64,000 nt of DNA from Isochrysis galbana (taxonomy: Eukaryota > Haptophyta > Isochrysidales > Isochrysidaceae): NCBI GenBank assembly GCA_018136815.1, contig CM030944.1, positions 620,456-684,455 on the forward strand. Direction: 5' to 3'. The position numbers and the translations under genes are program-made. This document shows, in pieces, positions 61,346 through 64,000 of this stretch; position 1 is the first letter of the stretch; each line of letters begins with the position of its first letter. The notes beneath the pieces are model-generated. The model saw only the letters and a program-made list of their open reading frames with translations. It ran no database searches and was not told the origin of the DNA.

Positions 61346-64000
61346 TTAGTGATGTAGGAGGAATCCGCACCCATGGTCTCTCAAGAGCTTTGCCCTCCAC
61401 CGCTCATCGCCGCAGAGATAAGAAGCTCGCAATTTCGTGTCGGCGCGGAATTTTTGGACGGCTGTGGCAAACGCGCGGAGACGCGGCAATACATGGTTAT
61501 CCCACGCAGCCCCATGCCACATGGGGGGCCCATCGAGTTCAATACGCGAGATGTGGATCTTGTCATTTAACGCCTAAGAAGCACGGCAAGAGGAGTACGG
61601 GGTCGAATATACCAGACGCTGAGCCGAGCGCACTGCAATGACTTCATATGATGGATTCGCACCTGGACAAGATCGGCGGCGTCACATCCGACCATGCGGC
61701 AATAGGTAACAGCTTGTACGACATCGTAAAACGGAGGGGGCGTCGAGACTCGCCGCACGCGGTTCTTCACCTCAACGATAAGAGGACGTATCTGAGGCCA
61801 GGAGGTGGTTGTGATGAACACCGAGTGCATGTAGCGCACTGCTGAGTGCACACCGTGATCAAGTGTTCGAGTTGATACCGGTCTCATCACATTCCTAGCG
61901 TAGGCCGACATTTACAAAAACAACAATCATGATCCAAGCTCCAACCATTCTGCATCCTCCAGCATCACCCAAGCAAATGTTCCACCAACCGCCCTCGCAA
62001 AGCATACCATCCACTCGTCAAACTGAACACCATGTGAGTCCACTGGAATGAACTCGTCGGCAATGCCGTCGACGGCGCCTATCAAGTAGAACAGCGGCGG
62101 CTCTTGCTCTAACTCGGCCGAAGAAGGGCCAGTGGCATCAAATCCTGTGTCATCCGGCTCCTTTGCGCCAGTGGATTCATCTGCTACATGCTTTCCACGC
62201 AGTAATTTGGCATTGGTACCGGCGCTAAATGCATCTCCTTGGATATGTTGATCATCCTCCGCGTGGTGTTGAGGCTCGCTCACATGGAAACGGGACACCC
62301 CGCATAGAAGCTTTTGCACTATGCCGTTGCATGCTGAGTCCAAAGGGGCTTTCAGCCCAACGGCCTCGTTTGCCGTGCGCATCTCCTCACGTGTGCTCTG
62401 CTTGCGTGTCCTTGCGCGCGCTCGTGCGCGCGCCCACCGCAAGTCGCGGCGCAAGCCATCCAAGTCCCACGAATCGCCACCATGCCAATAATCAGCGAGA
62501 CTACACCGAGAAGTGCTCGCAGGCGCCCACGTCTGCGGCATTTCCGTGTGTACTTGCGGTGCGTGCGACGCCATGGCATGCAATTCATGATCCTCGATCG
62601 AAGCTGTGCTCGCCATTGCGTTAGGGTCGAGTCGATTTGTCGAGGCCTCGTCTAGCCGCTCAAAGTGCAAAGCTGGAAGTAAGGTGGACATCAAGTCTCC
62701 GCGCTCGAATTCGTGCACATGAGCTGCGGCTGATGCTGCTTTGCCCGCCTCGTCCACACATGTGGTTGCCGCAGGATCAACATGAACCAGGGAGGATTGT
62801 GACTTATCATCAGCCGCCTCTCGTTGCATCAGGTGCGTGCGATCGGCTGGCTGGTTGCCGACGCCCTCAGAGACCATCTGAATGGTGGAAGACGCTCGTT
62901 CCCTATTCTCTGCCTGGGATTGTGCTGCGGCGGCGGAAATCCACTTCCGACGACACTCAGCTGTATTGCGCGCATCTACTCTGAGAGCAAGTGCTTCCGC
63001 TTGGCATAGCTGTTGCAAGCTGTAGAAGAGCCGACGGCCTGTAGTAATCCGCAAATCGCTGAAAATTGCCAGCACATCCCATCTGCCTCGTTCGGGCTCA
63101 GAACGATCATTGCATGTGCAAGGTGCCATCCTACACTGGCCTTCTGCCACACACGTGCACGTCTTGCACTTGGGAACAGCTGCAAACGCCATCGGGTAGT
63201 TTCCATGTGCACCCGCCACCCAATAGTCATCAGGACGAGCTCGTGCGTCAAGCGTGCAGAGGAGGCGTAGCCAGCATTCAATCTGGCCCCTCTCTGCCGC
63301 CATGGCCGCACGGCACCGGTCGAGAGCGCGCCACATATCGCAAGCGCACGTGGCCCCGAGGGGACCGCTCTCCCTTCTCAAGAGGCATCCTCGACTCGAT
63401 GCATCCTTACCCTGGACCACTACATCTCCTAAGATCTGCAGCCAATCTGACTCGCGCTCCCATGCCTGCCTCACAGGCATAGAGGTTGGGGTCGAGAATG
63501 GTGCGTCTGGAAACCTGGAAAAACTCCAAGAGAAGATGGCGTCGTTAGTGTTTCGCACCTCGAAGCCGGTCATCCTCTCATATAGCCGCAGTGCCTTGTC
63601 CTCGCTCCTCAGGCCATACTGCGTATTGACACGCTGGCGGACGGAGCGTTGTAGCAAATTTGTCGCTGCGCCCGACTCTAGTACACCTGCCTTGCACGCG
63701 CGAGCGATGAGTGCCGCCGCTTTATCTCCAGCCTCTGCGATGGCCTTTGAAGCACTCTGCTTCGCGGCGCCATCAATTGCGGAAGCGACCTCTCTGGCAA
63801 GGTTACGCAGCGGTTCTCGCGCGGGTTCCTTCACCCGCTCCTTACCCAACGCGAGAAGCTCATGCAGAGCATCATCCTCGTCAATCAAGCGCAGCCCGAG
63901 CAGCATCTGATCGAAAGATCGCAGGCATCGGCCAGCAGTCGATCCGTCGTAAACATGCTGCAGTAGCGTCTCGTGCGCGTCGGACCATGGATGATAGCCG
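61346..64000 (-). CDS. YqaJ-like PD-(D/E)XK nuclease, three exons, 5' end beyond the window
   Basis: Minus-strand exons: 64000 (open at the edge) to 62008, 61791-61663 and 61573-61346. Introns of 216 and 89 bp have GT-AG ends and every junction is phase 0. Core motifs of the lambda-exonuclease/YqaJ fold come in order: YGLRSEDKALRLYE (first acidic residue), LIGAVDGI (catalytic Asp), LIVEVKN (E-x-K) and YDVVQAVTYCRM (Q-x3-Y). The last exon continues with ISRIELDGPPMWHGAAWD and LPRLRAF to a stop after FLLHH. Between the first and second motif lies an insert of about 470 residues with a Cys cluster (CKTCTC, CRMAPCTC) and an Arg/Ala-rich helix. Such nucleases resect or recombine DNA and are common in phages, large DNA viruses and mobile elements. 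Whether this one is cellular or virus-derived cannot be told. All catalytic residues are present. Confidence 0.8.

Noticed and set aside
61340..61410. tRNA-like signal on the minus strand (acceptor-like ends and GTGCGGATTCC resembling a T arm)
   Set aside because: The stretch is only 64 nt long with poor arms, and it is fully explained as the last coding exon of the nuclease gene, in phase with the preceding exons.

Overview
The window is nuclear DNA of a GC-rich eukaryote, most probably a unicellular alga. A haptophyte-like source is my guess from base composition, short GT-AG introns, very long CT/GA and C/G tracts and the gene families; no marker here fixes the taxon. The sequence is a scaffold, with two 100-base N gaps at 4427-4526 and 22330-22429.

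Layout. 1-1682: repeat fragments and a purine-rich leader. 1683-4696: an intron-containing M20 peptidase of the PM20D1 type, its last intron cut by the first N gap. 4697-8859: a Cys-rich hypothetical ORF, the C-terminal remnant of a LINE-type reverse transcriptase, and an unidentified minus-strand exon. 8855-35506: a long Ty3/gypsy chromodomain LTR retrotransposon on the minus strand, present twice in this assembly, once on each side of the second N gap. 35507-36649: spacer ending in a (CT)n tract. 36650-38896: an unusual nucleotidyltransferase-JmjC/cupin fusion gene. 38897-47672: mostly a mosaic of short dispersed repeats, one non-autonomous DNA transposon with 8-bp target duplication, one hypothetical gene (42279-43151) and a long low-complexity tract. 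47673-50438: a tesmin/TSO1-like CXC-domain protein that also has half of a CXXC zinc finger. 50439-55666: repeats, a GC minisatellite and minus-strand exons of unknown proteins. 55667-56803: a sulfotransferase. 57121-57720: GA-type minisatellites. 57896-59662: a phosphatidylinositol phosphate kinase. 60179-60884: a decayed aspartyl/asparaginyl beta-hydroxylase. 61346-64000: a three-exon YqaJ-like PD-(D/E)XK nuclease whose 5' end lies outside the window.

The most interesting object is the retrotransposon. Its pol polyprotein begins with a cytosine-C5-methyltransferase-like domain of the phage type (PPC and ENP motifs), followed by protease, reverse transcriptase, RNase H, integrase and chromodomain. 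gag starts inside the 5' LTR, no standard tRNA primer-binding site follows that LTR, and gag is separated from the downstream reading frame by one in-frame UAG. The outer LTRs appear identical and are 1318 bp each, flanked by the duplication CACCG, so the insertion is very young.

The two copies are best explained as one insertion assembled twice: they share the same host flank, nearly all differences are single-base deletions, and these cluster near the N gap. Read this way, the element has complete gag and pol frames and could be active.

The host genes look unrelated to each other and are on both strands; nothing suggests an operon or pathway cluster.
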